Shown: positions 8,229 to 17,434, counted from the first letter of the stretch. The stretch: 64,000 nt of DNA from Neomelitea salexigens DSM 19753 (GCF_000422345.1 NZ_KE383819.1:13517-77516), one strand, 5' to 3'. The notes: generated by a model not told the origin, from the letters alone. Numbers and translations are program-made.

Positions 8229-9386
8229 TCAATGGCTTCCCAGTACTGGCGTCAACCCTGACGGCACGCGCTCGGGCAGTGTCGGCATATAGCTTTCGTC
8301 AGTCAGTGTTTTCATAAAGTCGACGAGGCGATCCAACTCCTCATCGGTGAGATTCGGCTCCCAAATATGCCAGTGCAGGCTGAGCTTCTCGCCCGCAGGT
8401 ACGGCGTGCCCCCGCCCGCCGTTATAAAACGCCGTGGCATCGCGCAGCGTGGCAAAACGCCCCGAGTGCATATAGGGCGCCGTCAGCGCAACGTTGCGCA
8501 AAGAGGGCACTTTAAAGCCGCCACGCTGCGAAGCATCGCCGGTCACGCCCTGCACGCCGGGGTCAAGTGCTCGCCCGTCCGGCTCTGGCGTCCCCAGTAC
8601 CGCAACCTGCTGATTAGTAAACAGCGGCGGGGTATGACACTCCGCGCAGCGCGCCACAAACGAGCGGAAGATATTCATCCCTTCAATTTCCTGGGCGTTG
8701 AGCACGTCGTGATACCCGTGGGCATAGAGGTCGTAACGACTGTTTAATGACACCAGAGAAGACTCGAAAGCGGCAATCGCGGTGTATATCTGATCCAACT
8801 GAATCGATGCGTCACCGCCAAAGGCTTCGGCAAATAGCCCCGGGTAATGCGACGAGGCGCGAAGGTCGGCCAGCAATTGTGCCGGGCTGTTCGCCATCTC
8901 CACCGGGTCGTAGAGGGGCCCCTGCATTTGCGCCTCCAGCGAATCTGCCCTGACATCCCAGAACAAGCGCTTAAGAAAACCGACATTCCACAAACTCGGC
9001 GCCGATCGCTTGGCAAGCTGGCCTTCGGCGCCAATGCTCAGTCCACGTCCATCGGCAAAGCCTTTACTCGGATCGTGACAGGAGGCGCAACTCAACTGGT
9101 GATTACCCGACAGCACTGGGTCAAAGAACAGCAAGCGGCCGAGGTCAATTTGCTGGGGGCTAAAGCCTTCTCGCAGCGTGGGTAAGCCAGTTTTCAGCCC
9201 GCCCACACCACTTTTTTGCAGCGACCGGTAATCGCGATACAAGCTCAACAAATAGCAGCCGCCATCGCGCAAGGTAAAACCCGCCGGACAAAATTCATTG
9301 AGTTTCCACGTTTGTTTAGCGTGGACAGCCGGCAAAAAAAACAGCAGCACGAGGCAAGGCAGCAAGGCCCGCGTGTAAGCACTCAT
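8229..9386 (-). CDS. Diheme cytochrome c peroxidase / MauG-family protein
   Basis: The 385-residue secreted protein has a signal peptide ending near VHAKQ and two heme-c motifs: CASCH (100-104) and CAECH (247-251). Family signatures DLGRLLFFDP, LFWDVRADSLEAQ and APYMHSGRFATLRDATAFYN are all present. Between the signal and domain I is an extra segment with two Cys (EFCPAGFTLRDGGCYL). CcpA members reduce H2O2 with electrons from small cytochromes; MauG and MbnH members oxidise partner proteins. The upstream c4-like cytochrome, whose stop lies 2 bp before this start, is the obvious electron partner. Confidence 0.9.
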   Translation of the reverse strand: MSAYTRALLPCLVLLFFLPAVHAKQTWKLNEFCPAGFTLRDGGCYLLSLYRDYRSLQKSGVGGLKTGLPTLREGFSPQQIDLGRLLFFDPVLSGNHQLSCASCHDPSKGFADGRGLSIGAEGQLAKRSAPSLWNVGFLKRLFWDVRADSLEAQMQGPLYDPVEMANSPAQLLADLRASSHYPGLFAEAFGGDASIQLDQIYTAIAAFESSLVSLNSRYDLYAHGYHDVLNAQEIEGMNIFRSFVARCAECHTPPLFTNQQVAVLGTPEPDGRALDPGVQGVTGDASQRGGFKVPSLRNVALTAPYMHSGRFATLRDATAFYNGGRGHAVPAGEKLSLHWHIWEPNLTDEELDRLVDFMKTLTDESYMPTLPERVPSGLTPVLGSH

Positions 9387-9388
9387 TG

Positions 9389-10114
9389 CTAGTCGGCCAG
9401 TGACTGAATATACGCCAGGACATCGCGCAGTACGGCTTCGTCTGGCAGGGAATCCGCCATCATCGCCATTTGGTAGCCGTATTTATCGGCCTCATCCGCA
9501 CCGCGTATACCGTCTCGAAAATGAATAAATTGACGCTCCAAATACCAGTCATCAACCCCCGCCAAGGCAGGCGCTTGCAGCAATTCAATCCCTTCAGCCG
9601 CGGGGCCATGACAGGCACCACACAGGTTGCTGTAGTAATCGGCGCCGCGTTTTAGGTCACCGCTGAGCGTCGCTGCCGCCGCCTGATTTCCCATCGCCGA
9701 GATGTACGTCACGACCGCGTCGACCGCCTCACTGTCGGGTAAAGTCTTGGCGATTGCCTGCATTTGCTGGCCATAGCTGTCTTCGGGATGGCTGCCGCGC
9801 AGCCCCGAGCGATAGGCCTGCAACTGACGCGTCAAATACCAGCTTTGTTGGTTGCGCAGCGACGGCGCGCCCAGCGACTGATTACCCTGTGCCTCATCGC
9901 CATGACAGGCCACGCAGGCCTGATAGAGCGCCTTGCCATCTGCCCCCGTCCCCTCGGCCAGTAGTTGCTGGGCTGCCGCTGCGGCTTGTTCACTATCTGC
10001 CGATGGCCCCTGGTCAGAACTACACGCCACGACGGCAAGCGAGCACAGCACCACCGCCAGGCGGCGACAGCGCTTTAAGTTATGCAAGTTGAAATGACCA
10101 GACACACTTTTCAT
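9389..10114 (-). CDS. Diheme c4-like cytochrome c lipoprotein
   Basis: The 241-residue protein has a lipoprotein signal (LAVVAC, Cys31) and two similar cytochrome c domains with CVACH (67-71) and CGACH (165-169). Each is followed by a WYL(T/E)RQ helix and a Q/YQM...LPD segment carrying a probable axial Met, the pattern of cytochrome c4. It should be membrane-anchored in the periplasm and shuttle electrons, probably to the MauG-like protein encoded 2 bp downstream. The ATG at 10114 follows GGAG by 7 bases and gives a clean signal; the longer frame up to 10288 has no credible leader. It is the first gene of the cluster. Confidence 0.88.
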   Translation of the reverse strand: MKSVSGHFNLHNLKRCRRLAVVLCSLAVVACSSDQGPSADSEQAAAAAQQLLAEGTGADGKALYQACVACHGDEAQGNQSLGAPSLRNQQSWYLTRQLQAYRSGLRGSHPEDSYGQQMQAIAKTLPDSEAVDAVVTYISAMGNQAAAATLSGDLKRGADYYSNLCGACHGPAAEGIELLQAPALAGVDDWYLERQFIHFRDGIRGADEADKYGYQMAMMADSLPDEAVLRDVLAYIQSLAD

Positions 10115-10437
10115 GGAGCCGCTCCGTAATCCTATGTAGAACTGGCCGCGACGAGTGGTGCGGGCCAGTATTATTATTTTTATTGAGCATAGACCGTGCC
10201 ATGAAAAAGCACAGCCAATACACACAGCAAAGTTTACGTGTATTACATTGACGATACCCGCTTCCGCTATGCCTGTTAAGCCCCACACACATTACAATCG
10301 CGTAAAAAATATGCCCACGGTATAGGTTTATAAAAATTCTCTTATTTTTCATTGAGATAAAAAGGCCCCTTCGCGAGTAAAAAGGGGCAAAGGCATCGAA
10401 AAGGTCACTGAAATGAGAGATGCCTCTAAGAGGAAAA
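10115..10437. other. Intergenic region with cluster promoter and upstream terminator
   Basis: This 323-bp AT-rich gap lies upstream of the cytochrome c4-like gene. It should hold the promoter of the five-gene minus-strand cluster, though I cannot name clear -35/-10 boxes. Its right part contains the terminator hairpin of the preceding metal-hydrolase gene. No gene is visible. Confidence 0.6.
10365..10388 (-). terminator. Rho-independent terminator after the PF10118-like gene
   Basis: GCCCCTT (10365-10371) pairs with AAGGGGC (10382-10388), and the minus-strand transcript continues into a short U run (CTTTTTATC). It separates the metal-hydrolase gene from the cytochrome cluster. Confidence 0.7.
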
Positions 10438-11268
10438 CTAGCGACTCACTTGGCGAGCAGCGACATCGGGATAGCGCAACTGCCAATCGTTAATCAGTGC
10501 ACGCTGGTCAATATCATCAGGGTGAAAGCCACGACGAAATGCCTTCAAAAAGTGCGGCATTGCCTCCCTCATCAGCCCGCCCCGCCCCCAGAAAAAGCAC
10601 AGCGCTTGCCAGCGCTCACGCCACGTCACACGCCTGCCATCCGCCCGCAGTAACTGGCGCTGAAACACGCTGATGCGGAAGAAAAAAAGCATCAGCGACA
10701 GTAAGAGCACGCGCCTGCGCAAAAACTCACTGCCCACGTGTCGACGAAAGACATCGAAGGCCACCGCTTTGTGTTCGATCTCCTCAACCGCGTGCCATAC
10801 CAACATGTCTCGAAATGTCGGGTCCATCTCGCCCAGCACCTCAGGATGACGCAAAGCGTGCTCAGCAAGCGTTGCGGTAACATGTTCCAAAGACACCGTA
10901 ATCGCGAGTTGGCGCTGGGGCGACAGGCGTTTTCGCGCTGTATCGAGCAGCGCCTTTGCCCGTGCGGCCACCTTTGCCATAGGAAAGCCCTGGGCCTCTA
11001 AAGCACTGTTGAAGTCTTCATGCGCCTTGCCGTGGTGGGCTTCCTGGCCGATAAAGGCCCGGATACGCTGCATCAGCGCCGGGTCGCTAACCTCGGGCTG
11101 GTAGTGACGTACGGTATCAATAAAAAAGCGCTCGCCGTCGGGAAAGGTCGCCGACATCGCATAGAAAAAAGTCGAAATCAGCGGATTGCCACCAAACCAA
11201 TATTTGTCCATGGAAGCGGGCACTGGAAAGTGCATCCGCCGAACGGTAATCCCATCATTAACCTGCAT
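10438..11268 (-). CDS. Predicted metal-dependent hydrolase (PF10118 type)
   Basis: The 276-residue protein resembles the PF10118 'predicted metal-dependent hydrolase' family. His/Glu pairs typical of a ferritin-like di-metal site are visible: FIGQEAHHGKAHEDF, LEHVTATLAEHAL and WHAVEEIEHKAVAFDVF. A hydrophobic segment (LLLSLMLFFFRISVF) sits past the middle. The true reaction of the family is poorly defined. GGAG at 8 bases supports the ATG at 11268. It is divergent from an AraC-type regulator 128 bp away, which may control it. Confidence 0.75.
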   Translation of the reverse strand: MQVNDGITVRRMHFPVPASMDKYWFGGNPLISTFFYAMSATFPDGERFFIDTVRHYQPEVSDPALMQRIRAFIGQEAHHGKAHEDFNSALEAQGFPMAKVAARAKALLDTARKRLSPQRQLAITVSLEHVTATLAEHALRHPEVLGEMDPTFRDMLVWHAVEEIEHKAVAFDVFRRHVGSEFLRRRVLLLSLMLFFFRISVFQRQLLRADGRRVTWRERWQALCFFWGRGGLMREAMPHFLKAFRRGFHPDDIDQRALINDWQLRYPDVAARQVSR

Positions 11269-11396
11269 TATTATTCTCCAATCTGTCGCGGCGCTACGCG
11301 CAATCAACCACCCGGCAGAAACTATGGCATAGTGCTTTTACTGCTAGCAGGTTAATTTCTCGCAGCCTCCGGTGCTTTGACGACACAGGACACGTT

Positions 11397-12458
11397 ATGG
11401 ACGCAGAACAACACGGCGACGGTGAGTATTCCATTTCCAGTGACTACCTGGTGACGCTCAGCGAGCAAGCCTTTGAGCGCGGCATGGCCATTGGGGAACT
11501 GCTACAGGGCTGTAGGCTGAGCAGTGAGGTGCTGCTTCTGCAAGACGTCAGTATTGGCCACCGGTCTTTTCTACAGGCTGTGAGTAATTTTCAGAAAATT
11601 GATAACAACCTGTGGTCGGCGCTGGAGGGCGGCCGCCGGATGACGCTCTCCAAGCACGGTTACCTGGGCTACGCCGCCCAGCATAGCCGCAGTTTGTCCG
11701 AGGCCGCGGACAAGCTGTATCGCTATGTGTCTACCCGTATTAACTTTGTCGCCCTCGAGTCGGGCCAAATGCACCCTGAGATGAACGAGCGCAGCGACCG
11801 TGCCATGTTGTGCCTCCGGCCACTCGAGCCACAACACCCCGCCATGCGCTACGTCTGCCTGTCGTTACTTTCCTGCCTGGACACCTTGTGCCGACAAATA
11901 CTTGGACGCGGCGCGGCGCAACTGGCAAGCCATATCACCATGCAGGGAGAGGCTCCAAACTGCCCGCCACCGGCGCTCCCCGGCGGCTCCAAAATCAGCT
12001 TTGGCGCTGCAGTTTACAGCCTGTCGTGGCCGAACAGCATCCTCGACCTGCCCCTTGCGACCCGCGACGCCGACCTGGCAAAACTGGCGGAAGCGCGCTG
12101 CGAAAATGACTTGCGACGCAGTCTCTCTTCACAACGCCTATCGTCGCGGGTGCTCGCGCAGCTGCAGCGCAGCCAGGGCGAGTTACCGACCATTGACGAC
12201 GTTGCCGCGAGGCTCAATATGTCTACCGCGACCCTGCAGCGGCGACTGAAAACCGAGCAGTGCAGCTATCAGCAGTTAAAAGATCAGTTCCGGCAAAAGC
12301 GCGCCCGCGAGTTACTCAAGCAAGCGGTAAGCATTGAGTTAATCGCCGAGCAGCTGGGTTATAGCGATGCCAGTAATTTTGCGAAAGCCTTTAAAACTTG
12401 GACAGGGTTGCCGCCCAGCGTCTACCGCCAACAACTCAGGAAAAAATCCGAGACATAA
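11397..12458 (+). CDS. AraC-family transcriptional regulator (arabinose-binding-like N-domain)
   Basis: The 353-residue regulator has an N-terminal ligand-binding domain of the type seen in OruR/ArgR-like AraC proteins (about 20-210, including LSKHGYLGYAAQHSRSLSEAADKLYRY) and a C-terminal double helix-turn-helix (about 255-345: TIDDVAARLNMSTATLQRRLK ... IELIAEQLGYSDASNFAKAFKTWTGLPPSVYR). AGGA lies 7 bases before the ATG. In related bacteria such regulators often sit beside lipid or hydrocarbon metabolism genes; here the divergent PF10118-like gene is the likely target. The ligand is unknown. Confidence 0.9.
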   Translation: MDAEQHGDGEYSISSDYLVTLSEQAFERGMAIGELLQGCRLSSEVLLLQDVSIGHRSFLQAVSNFQKIDNNLWSALEGGRRMTLSKHGYLGYAAQHSRSLSEAADKLYRYVSTRINFVALESGQMHPEMNERSDRAMLCLRPLEPQHPAMRYVCLSLLSCLDTLCRQILGRGAAQLASHITMQGEAPNCPPPALPGGSKISFGAAVYSLSWPNSILDLPLATRDADLAKLAEARCENDLRRSLSSQRLSSRVLAQLQRSQGELPTIDDVAARLNMSTATLQRRLKTEQCSYQQLKDQFRQKRARELLKQAVSIELIAEQLGYSDASNFAKAFKTWTGLPPSVYRQQLRKKSET

Positions 12459-12461
12459 AAA

Positions 12462-12481
12462 AAGGCACCCGAAGGTGCCTT
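12462..12481 (-). terminator. Rho-independent terminator of the subtilisin-like gene
   Basis: AAGGCACC pairs with GGTGCCTT across a CGAA loop, and on the minus strand a run of seven T follows. The plus strand lacks a T run, so it mainly serves the minus-strand protease gene. The regulator stop at 12456-12458 abuts it. Confidence 0.8.
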
Positions 12482-12499
12482 AGCTGAAGGATATCCCGC

Positions 12500-14365
12500 T
12501 TAGGGATTGTCAGTGTAGAGCGTGTAATCCCCACTGCCACTGTATGACTTCACACGCCAGCGGTAAGTACCACTGGTGCCGCTGTAGGTCACTTCTTCGT
12601 TTGAGCTCGCCGTCTCACCGCTGGCCACGCTCGACCAACTGCTGAAAAACAGGCCACGGCTATATTTTTCCAGAATGAGGTCGAAATCGGCATTCGCAGG
12701 GCCCTCTAGCAGACCATAGAATTGGCCACCATTGCTGGAGAAACCGCCGCTGCTCGGGCTGTAGTCATTGTCATTGCTGCCGGAGAGCGTGCCACTGGTT
12801 TGCTCACACTCAGGACAGGGGCCCGCGCCAGGCTCTTGCAGGCTCAGCAGCTGGCTATCTGTATCCTGCTGGCCAGCAGTGTCGCTCACGGTCAGCGTAA
12901 CGGTAACGTCGCCGTAGGCCGCGTAAGTATGGCTAACACTCGCGCCAGCGGCCGAGCTTCCATCGCCAAAGTTCCAGCTGTACTGCTGAATGCCCTGATC
13001 GTCAGACGATGCCGACGCATCAAAACTACAGCTGAGTTCATTACAGCTATAGCTAAAGGACGCCACTGGCGGGAAGTCGACACCTTCACCTTGCGCGATC
13101 TGCATCAGCAGGTTGGGTGAACCACTGCCAATGCCACTCAATTTATTGCTGGCACCATCTTGCAGCAGAGCACTGAAAACGGTGGCCGGAGCCGCACTAG
13201 GGTTTTGCGCGAGAATCAGCGCCGCCGCCCCTGCCACGTGTGGCGAGGCCATTGACGTACCGCTGATGGTATTAGTGTCGTTATCGCCTTGGTACCAAGC
13301 TGAGGTAATGGCCGAGCCCGGCGCAAAAATATCGACACAGCTTCCCTTGTTTGAGAACGAAGATCGCGAGTCGGAAGACGTTGTCGAACCAACAGTAACC
13401 GCCTCAGCGACGCGGTTAGGTGAGCCGCTACAAGCGTCGGTATTGTCGTTACCAGCAGCCACCACAAAGGTCACGCCCGTATTAATCGCGCCTTTTACTG
13501 CTTCATCCAAAGCGGTGCTGTTGCCACCACCCAGACTCATATTGGCAACGGCTGGCGCTTGGTGGTTTGCCGCGACCCAGTCCACACCGGCAATAACTCC
13601 GGAGTTAGTGCCCGAGCCATTACAACCCAGTACACGTACCGGATACACTGTGGCGCCTTTTGCCACACCGTAGGTGGTACCCGCAGCGGTGCCCGCTACA
13701 TGGGTACCGTGACCGTTACAGTCATCGGTATCCTCCGGGTCAGTGCCGCCAAACAGCCCGCCCGACGAAGCGAAGTTGCGACCGACACCCATGCGACCAG
13801 AGAATTCGTTGTGACTGCTGCGGATACCCGTATCGACGATATAAACGTGAACACCGCTGCCATCCACACTATAGGTGTACTGATTATCGAGCGGCAGTGA
13901 AGGCTGGTCGACGCGATCAAGCCCCCAGGTTGCATTATTCTGTACGGCGGCGATAGACACCGTTTGGTCCTGCTCAACGAGTTTCACCAGTGGATTTTTG
14001 GCCAGTAGTGCTGCCGCCTCTGGGCTCATTTTGGCCACGAAACCGCTGACCGCATTCTGATAAACGCCCAATAGCTGGCCACCCACTGTCGCCAGCAACT
14101 CATCCACCAGATCTGGCAGAGGCAGCGCCCCAAGCAAGCTGTCTTCTGCTTTTTGCAGCAGCACAATATATTGACCGTCTATCGGCTCACCTGCGGTCAG
14201 TCCGTCAGAGACCGAGGTTTCAAAGGTGCCCAGCTGCTGAGCATCGTCTTGCTGCGCGGCACTCTGCAAGTTCTCGCCATCGCCCGAACCACCACTACCG
14301 CCGCCACATGCTGACAAGCCAAAGGCCAGCATCGAGCTCATAATCAGCGCTCTGTTTTTCATCAT
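12500..14365 (-). CDS. Subtilisin-like (S8) serine protease lipoprotein with PKD domain
   Basis: The 621-residue exported protease has a lipoprotein signal (LSAC, Cys20) and a Gly/Ser linker. An I9-like propeptide follows (about 62-140, [10 protein letters not shown] ... [10 protein letters not shown]). The S8 domain has Asp178 (YIVDTG), His219 (GHGTHVAG) and Ser371 ([11 protein letters not shown]), with Asn306 as the oxyanion residue. A PKD domain (about 475-555, [10 protein letters not shown] ... VTLTVSD) and a PPC-like beta domain complete the C-terminus. It probably degrades extracellular protein while tethered to the outer membrane. ATG ATG at 14365/14362 are both possible starts. The terminator lies directly downstream. 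Confidence 0.92.
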   Translation of the reverse strand: MMKNRALIMSSMLAFGLSACGGGSGGSGDGENLQSAAQQDDAQQLGTFETSVSDGLTAGEPIDGQYIVLLQKAEDSLLGALPLPDLVDELLATVGGQLLGVYQNAVSGFVAKMSPEAAALLAKNPLVKLVEQDQTVSIAAVQNNATWGLDRVDQPSLPLDNQYTYSVDGSGVHVYIVDTGIRSSHNEFSGRMGVGRNFASSGGLFGGTDPEDTDDCNGHGTHVAGTAAGTTYGVAKGATVYPVRVLGCNGSGTNSGVIAGVDWVAANHQAPAVANMSLGGGNSTALDEAVKGAINTGVTFVVAAGNDNTDACSGSPNRVAEAVTVGSTTSSDSRSSFSNKGSCVDIFAPGSAITSAWYQGDNDTNTISGTSMASPHVAGAAALILAQNPSAAPATVFSALLQDGASNKLSGIGSGSPNLLMQIAQGEGVDFPPVASFSYSCNELSCSFDASASSDDQGIQQYSWNFGDGSSAAGASVSHTYAAYGDVTVTLTVSDTAGQQDTDSQLLSLQEPGAGPCPECEQTSGTLSGSNDNDYSPSSGGFSSNGGQFYGLLEGPANADFDLILEKYSRGLFFSSWSSVASGETASSNEEVTYSGTSGTYRWRVKSYSGSGDYTLYTDNP

Positions 14366-14535
14366 TGAAGTGCATCCCCAATCAATTTTTATAATGTCCC
14401 AACAAAAAACCGACCCTTTCTTCGGGCCAGCGACGACTATAAACAAAGCGCGCTTACTCAAACTGTTAACTGATGCTGATTGGAGAACTGGCGCGACTCA
14501 ATTGCCTCGTTTTGTGACAGCGATCAACAAATGTC

Positions 14536-15558
14536 CTACCAGCGGGCGAAGTGATCTTCTGCAAAACCCCACTGCCCCGACAATTCCAACTCCTCGCCAG
14601 GCAGGCTGATTCGGCCATAATATCGGCCAAAAAACTGGGTAAAGTTTGAAGCGATCACCACCGCGTTGCGCTTTTCACTGCGCTGACCCGCTGGTTCAAA
14701 ACGCAGATCCAAGATGCCATCTTGCGATCGCATACCCCACGGGGCCTCACCGTCTTGACGGTCAAAGTCGAACACAACGGTGCTGAGCTTCACCATCTGG
14801 TCATCCAGCCAAAGTGCATTTTCGGTATAGCCCGTATCATTCACGCCGGCGACCAAATTAAAGCCGATGCGACGGCCATCACTGAGGTGGGCTGACAAGC
14901 TTCCCCAGTTCCAGAACGTCTCGCGCCGCATATAACCTGCACTCCAATCCACCCCCGCCAGCGCCGACATCGCGGCAAGATCGTAGTCGCGCCCCTGCCA
15001 CCGCACACTACCCAACACAGGCCTAGCCGTGGTCTTCTGGGTATACACCCAGCCCGCATAGCCTGCTCGCGTGCAAATAGATAAGGGTTGATACCCCTGG
15101 TCTTCGTCGATGATTGCGTCGATCTGCAAACCACTGGCAAGCGATACACTGAGGTGGCGTTGGCCGGGCTCGGCGACAATCTTTACGCTATTTTTCCCCG
15201 AGCAAAAATGCGCCTCGCCGTTATTGGGCTGGGTGTGAATGGCCGTTTTCAGACCGAGGGGCTGAACAAAGCTGAACTCATCGTACTCACCGCTATCCGG
15301 CGCATAGCAATAGACAAAGGCATTGCTCACCCACTTCAGGTCGACAATCGCCACGCCAATTATCAACTCGTCACAACACAGCGATAAAAACTGAAATTGG
15401 TTAAACGCAAAGTGGCGCGCCAACTTGCCTCGCGGCTTATCCATTGCGTTGCGCAGGTCATAGTCGCGGTAATTGATATCGCCTACGGGTCGCTCAAAAA
15501 CGCCAAAATGCGGCTGCCCATTCGCCTTGATTAACGCTGCTAAATCACCCACCTTCAC
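14536..15558 (-). CDS. DUF2804 family protein
   Basis: The 340-residue protein matches the DUF2804 family by overall pattern: an N-terminal FGVFERPVGDINYRDYDLR segment, a central WGSLSAHLSDGRRIGFNLVAG and a C-terminal FGRYYGRI. The beta-rich fold resembles lipocalin-like or tocopherol-cyclase-like proteins, but no function is established to my knowledge. No signal peptide is seen. The GTG at 15558 or the in-frame GTG at 15552 could start it; GGAG is better spaced for the latter. It stands alone on the minus strand. Confidence 0.8.
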   Translation of the reverse strand: MKVGDLAALIKANGQPHFGVFERPVGDINYRDYDLRNAMDKPRGKLARHFAFNQFQFLSLCCDELIIGVAIVDLKWVSNAFVYCYAPDSGEYDEFSFVQPLGLKTAIHTQPNNGEAHFCSGKNSVKIVAEPGQRHLSVSLASGLQIDAIIDEDQGYQPLSICTRAGYAGWVYTQKTTARPVLGSVRWQGRDYDLAAMSALAGVDWSAGYMRRETFWNWGSLSAHLSDGRRIGFNLVAGVNDTGYTENALWLDDQMVKLSTVVFDFDRQDGEAPWGMRSQDGILDLRFEPAGQRSEKRNAVVIASNFTQFFGRYYGRISLPGEELELSGQWGFAEDHFARW

Positions 15559-15726
15559 TTCTCCATCGTTGACGGCTATACCCTTCTAAACGGCGCCTAT
15601 GGTAGACCAAAGCGCCTGAAGTCAACAGGTGAGACATGGTCATCATTACCCACAACTAGACGCTCGCTGCCTTTCTCACTATGGTCGGCCTGTCGGCAAT
15701 ATCGGGAACGCCCGCAGGAGACCAGC

Positions 15727-15951
15727 ATGACGGTGCGCGGCGTTATTATTTTCGATGAGCACTACCCAGCATTTGCCCCGACGATGCAGCAGTGGCTAAG
15801 CGACGGTAAAATCAAGTTCCACGAGCACCGCGTAGAGGGCTTGGAAAATGCGCATCAAGCCTTTATCGACCTCCTAGAGGAGCGCAATGTCAGCAAAATG
15901 CGTGTCCAAATAAGCGCCGAATCACAGCAAAAAATACAGGAAGCACTATGA
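15727..15951 (+). pseudogene. C-terminal remnant of NADP-dependent (YncB/curcumin-reductase-like) oxidoreductase
   Basis: The 74 residues (MTVRGVIIFDEHYP ... WLSDGKIKFHEHRVEGLENAHQAFIDLLEERNVSKMRVQI) match the C-terminal end of zinc-free NADP-dependent medium-chain oxidoreductases, which usually exceed 320 residues. The nucleotide-binding and N-terminal domains are absent upstream, so this is a truncated gene. It still has an ATG with GGAG 6 bases upstream, and its TGA overlaps the ATG of the next gene, so it may be translated and couple translation to the DJ-1-like gene. It could instead be a reused small ORF. Confidence 0.7.
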
Positions 15952-16634
15952 AGATTTTGATGGTTCTCACCTCTCATGACCAACTCGGTGACAGCGGCGA
16001 GAAAACCGGTTTCTGGCTGGAAGAGTTTGCCGCCCCTTACTACGTTTTTCACGATGCGGGCGCCGATATTACGCTGGCCTCACCGGCCGGTGGGCAGCCC
16101 CCACTCGACCCCAAAAGCGCCGCAGCCGATGCCCAAACCCCGGCAACAGCGCGTTTTAATCAGGACGCCGACGCTCAGCAGCGTCTCGCCCATACGCAGC
16201 GCTTAAACGATATGCGTGAACGCGACTTCGACGCAATCTTCTACCCCGGCGGCCACGGGCCACTCTGGGACCTGGCAGAAGACCCGCATTCAGTGCTGCT
16301 CATCGAACAGTTTATTCACGCCGAGAAGCCCGTCGCCGCGGTCTGCCACGCGCCCGCCGTTTTTCGCCACAGTATCGCCGCGAATGGCGAACCCTTGGTC
16401 AAAGGCAAACGCGTAACGGCGTTTAGCAATAGTGAAGAAGAGGCTGTTGGGCTTAGCAAAGTGGTGCCCTTTTCTCTGGAGAATATGCTGGGCGAGCGCG
16501 GCGCGATTTATCAAAAAGCCGAGGACTGGGCCAGCCATATCGTTTGCGACGGCCTGATCTTTACCGGCCAAAACCCCGCCTCGTCGGCGGCCCTCGCCGA
16601 AGCCCTGCTAGCCCACCTTGCTAAAGGAAGCTAG
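15948..16634 (+). CDS. DJ-1/PfpI family protein (type 1 glutamine amidotransferase fold, Hsp31-like)
   Basis: The 228-residue protein has the DJ-1/PfpI fold with the nucleophile elbow AVCHAPAVF (Cys near 126) and the acidic partner in DAIFYPGGHGPLWDL. This length and the GEKTGFWLEEFAAPYYVF opening fit the Hsp31/glyoxalase III-like branch, which removes methylglyoxal or protects proteins. The start overlaps by 4 bases the stop of the truncated oxidoreductase, so expression is probably coupled. Confidence 0.88.
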   Translation: MKILMVLTSHDQLGDSGEKTGFWLEEFAAPYYVFHDAGADITLASPAGGQPPLDPKSAAADAQTPATARFNQDADAQQRLAHTQRLNDMRERDFDAIFYPGGHGPLWDLAEDPHSVLLIEQFIHAEKPVAAVCHAPAVFRHSIAANGEPLVKGKRVTAFSNSEEEAVGLSKVVPFSLENMLGERGAIYQKAEDWASHIVCDGLIFTGQNPASSAALAEALLAHLAKGS

Positions 16635-16705
16635 ATACTAGCCCGGCGCGACAGCGTGCGCCGGGCAGCCTACAATAGTGGCGACATTCTAAGAACCTGC
16701 TCGCC

Positions 16706-17434
16706 ATGCGTGAACCCTCACGACCAGCCACTCCCCCGCCCGCCTTTTTGCACGGCTATCAGCAAACCGGCGCTGCTTCTGAGGGCCTGATACGCCTGAG
16801 CGCGGGATTTGATAGCGCGGCGTTCACACACTCGTTATTTGAACAGTGGTCACTGTATTGCCCCGACCATATTGCCGACTCAATTACCAAGCGCCAGGCA
16901 GAGTTCTTCGCCGGCCGCTGGCTGGCTAGTCAGGCACTGGGTCAGTTTGGACATCAACATTTCACCGTCTTAGCCGATGAAAAGCGCTGCCCACTTTGGC
17001 CGACCGGCACCGTCGGCAGCATCACTCACAGCGACAGCCAGGTTCGCTGCGCCATCGGCCGAGCCAGTGTGTATCAAACGCTGGGTATCGATATTCAACC
17101 CTCGCTGAGCGAAACCGCAGCACAGAAACTGCAACGGCGGATTTTGTCACCAAGCGAAGTGCAGTTATTGGCATCGAGCACACTGCCCTTTGCTGTAGGG
17201 GTCGCGCTGAGTTTTTCGGCGAAGGAGAGCATCTATAAGGCGCTCTACCCCATCGTGAAGCGCTATTTTGGTTTTGCCAGCGCTCGCCTGGTCGCGGTAG
17301 AGGCTTGCGCCCAGACATTGGAATTCACTATCGACGACGAACTCTCTGCCCTACCCGACTGCCCCCGTGCAGTCAGCGTGCGCTATGAGTACACTCAGGA
17401 ATTTGTGTATACAGAAGTCGCGCTATCGAGATAA
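16706..17434 (+). CDS. 4'-phosphopantetheinyl transferase, EntD-like
   Basis: The 242-residue protein carries the EntD/Sfp-type motifs: WPTGTVGSITHSD (about 98-110), LGIDIQPS (Asp129, Mg binding) and FSAKESIYKALYP (Lys173, Glu174). It transfers the phosphopantetheine arm from CoA to carrier proteins of fatty-acid, polyketide or peptide synthases. No synthase gene is nearby, so it may be the general cellular PPTase. No operon partner is evident; it is convergent with the Leu-Pro-Gly repeat gene. Confidence 0.88.
   Translation: MREPSRPATPPPAFLHGYQQTGAASEGLIRLSAGFDSAAFTHSLFEQWSLYCPDHIADSITKRQAEFFAGRWLASQALGQFGHQHFTVLADEKRCPLWPTGTVGSITHSDSQVRCAIGRASVYQTLGIDIQPSLSETAAQKLQRRILSPSEVQLLASSTLPFAVGVALSFSAKESIYKALYPIVKRYFGFASARLVAVEACAQTLEFTIDDELSALPDCPRAVSVRYEYTQEFVYTEVALSR

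Noticed and set aside
10115-10288. N-terminal extension of the c4-like cytochrome to 10288
   Set aside because: The extra 58 residues are not signal-like and the downstream ATG at 10114 has a ribosome site and a clean lipoprotein signal.
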